A stretch of DNA of 5,226 nucleotides. Origin: an uncultured Dorea sp. GTDB taxonomy: Bacteria > Bacillota_A > Clostridia > Lachnospirales > Lachnospiraceae. The notes under the pieces are model-generated. The model worked only from the letters and a program-made list of their open reading frames with translations. It was not told the origin of the DNA and searched no databases. The DNA lies in the NCBI GenBank assembly GCA_948468495.1, contig CAOKJI010000180.1, positions 1 to 5,226 of the forward strand. The letters are read 5' to 3'. Below, one piece after another: positions 5,073 through 5,226 of the stretch; positions within the stretch are counted from its first letter, which is position 1, and the number at the start of each line of letters is the position of its first letter. The position numbers and the translations under genes are program-made.

Positions 5073-5226
5073 TTATTCTTCCGCCGCACGCTTCGCAATC
5101 TCTGCTTCCTGTACATCGGACGGCGCCTGCTCATAGCGGGCAAATTCATACTCGTAAGTACCTCTGCCCCCCGTCATGGAACGAAGAACCGTACAATATC
5201 CGAACATCCCTGTCATCGGCACGTCC
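5073..5226 (-). CDS. fusA: Translation elongation factor G-type protein, C-terminal 50 residues only
   Basis: The visible tail, beginning DVPMTGMFGYCTVLRS and continuing through MTGGRGTYEYEFARYEQAP to a TAA at 5075-5073, matches domain V of EF-G, where canonical proteins read close to VPLSEMFGYATDLRSxTQGRGxYxMEF. EF-G is the ribosomal translocation GTPase; the GTPase domain is outside the window. The ending (YEQAPSDVQEAEIAKRAAEE) differs from the usual VPKSIAEEI-type tail of the housekeeping copy. This may therefore be one of the EF-G paralogues common in Clostridia rather than the gene of the ribosomal str operon. Its neighbourhood, a sugar-acid operon, also argues against the str operon. 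The symbol marks the family only. Confidence 0.85.
   Translation of the reverse strand, partial: DVPMTGMFGYCTVLRSMTGGRGTYEYEFARYEQAPSDVQEAEIAKRAAEE

Overview
The window reads as a piece of a low-to-moderate GC Firmicutes chromosome, most likely a gut-type Clostridia/Lachnospiraceae. This is inferred from strong AGGAGG-type ribosome binding sites, consensus sigma-A promoters, A/T-rich intergenic DNA and the protein repertoire. No taxonomic marker is complete. Every gene I can support lies on the minus strand, so transcription runs from right to left.

Layout in transcription order: (1) 5226-5073, the last 50 codons of an EF-G-type translation factor, followed by a GC-rich hairpin terminator (5033-5060). 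(2) A roughly 100-base spacer without a gene, then a sigma-A promoter (4900-4928) and an operator-like site at its start point, in front of a FadR-subfamily GntR regulator (4843-4112). (3) An intergenic control region (3855-4111) holding a remote operator copy, the regulator's terminator, a near-consensus promoter with a perfect 23-bp palindrome over its -35 box, and a further degenerate operator near the start point. (4) A catabolic operon: a GntP-family sugar-acid permease (3854-2499), an IlvD/Edd-family sugar-acid dehydratase (2449-698), a KDPG aldolase (681 to beyond the left edge), and the first codons of one more gene that starts inside the aldolase reading frame (23 to beyond the edge).

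How the parts fit together (inference from families and gene order): the permease brings in an aldonate such as gluconate, and the dehydratase turns it into a 2-keto-3-deoxy acid. A kinase, possibly the gene starting at the left edge, would phosphorylate that acid, and the aldolase would split KDPG into pyruvate and glyceraldehyde-3-phosphate. This is a semi-phosphorylative Entner-Doudoroff route. The exact sugar acid cannot be read from the sequence.

The most distinctive content is regulatory. Four related copies of a site with the core ACATCAGA(T/C) sit at both promoters and at one distal position. They predict a repressor that controls its own gene and the operon, possibly with DNA looping. 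I do not see a wholly new biological system here; the pathway genes are of known families.
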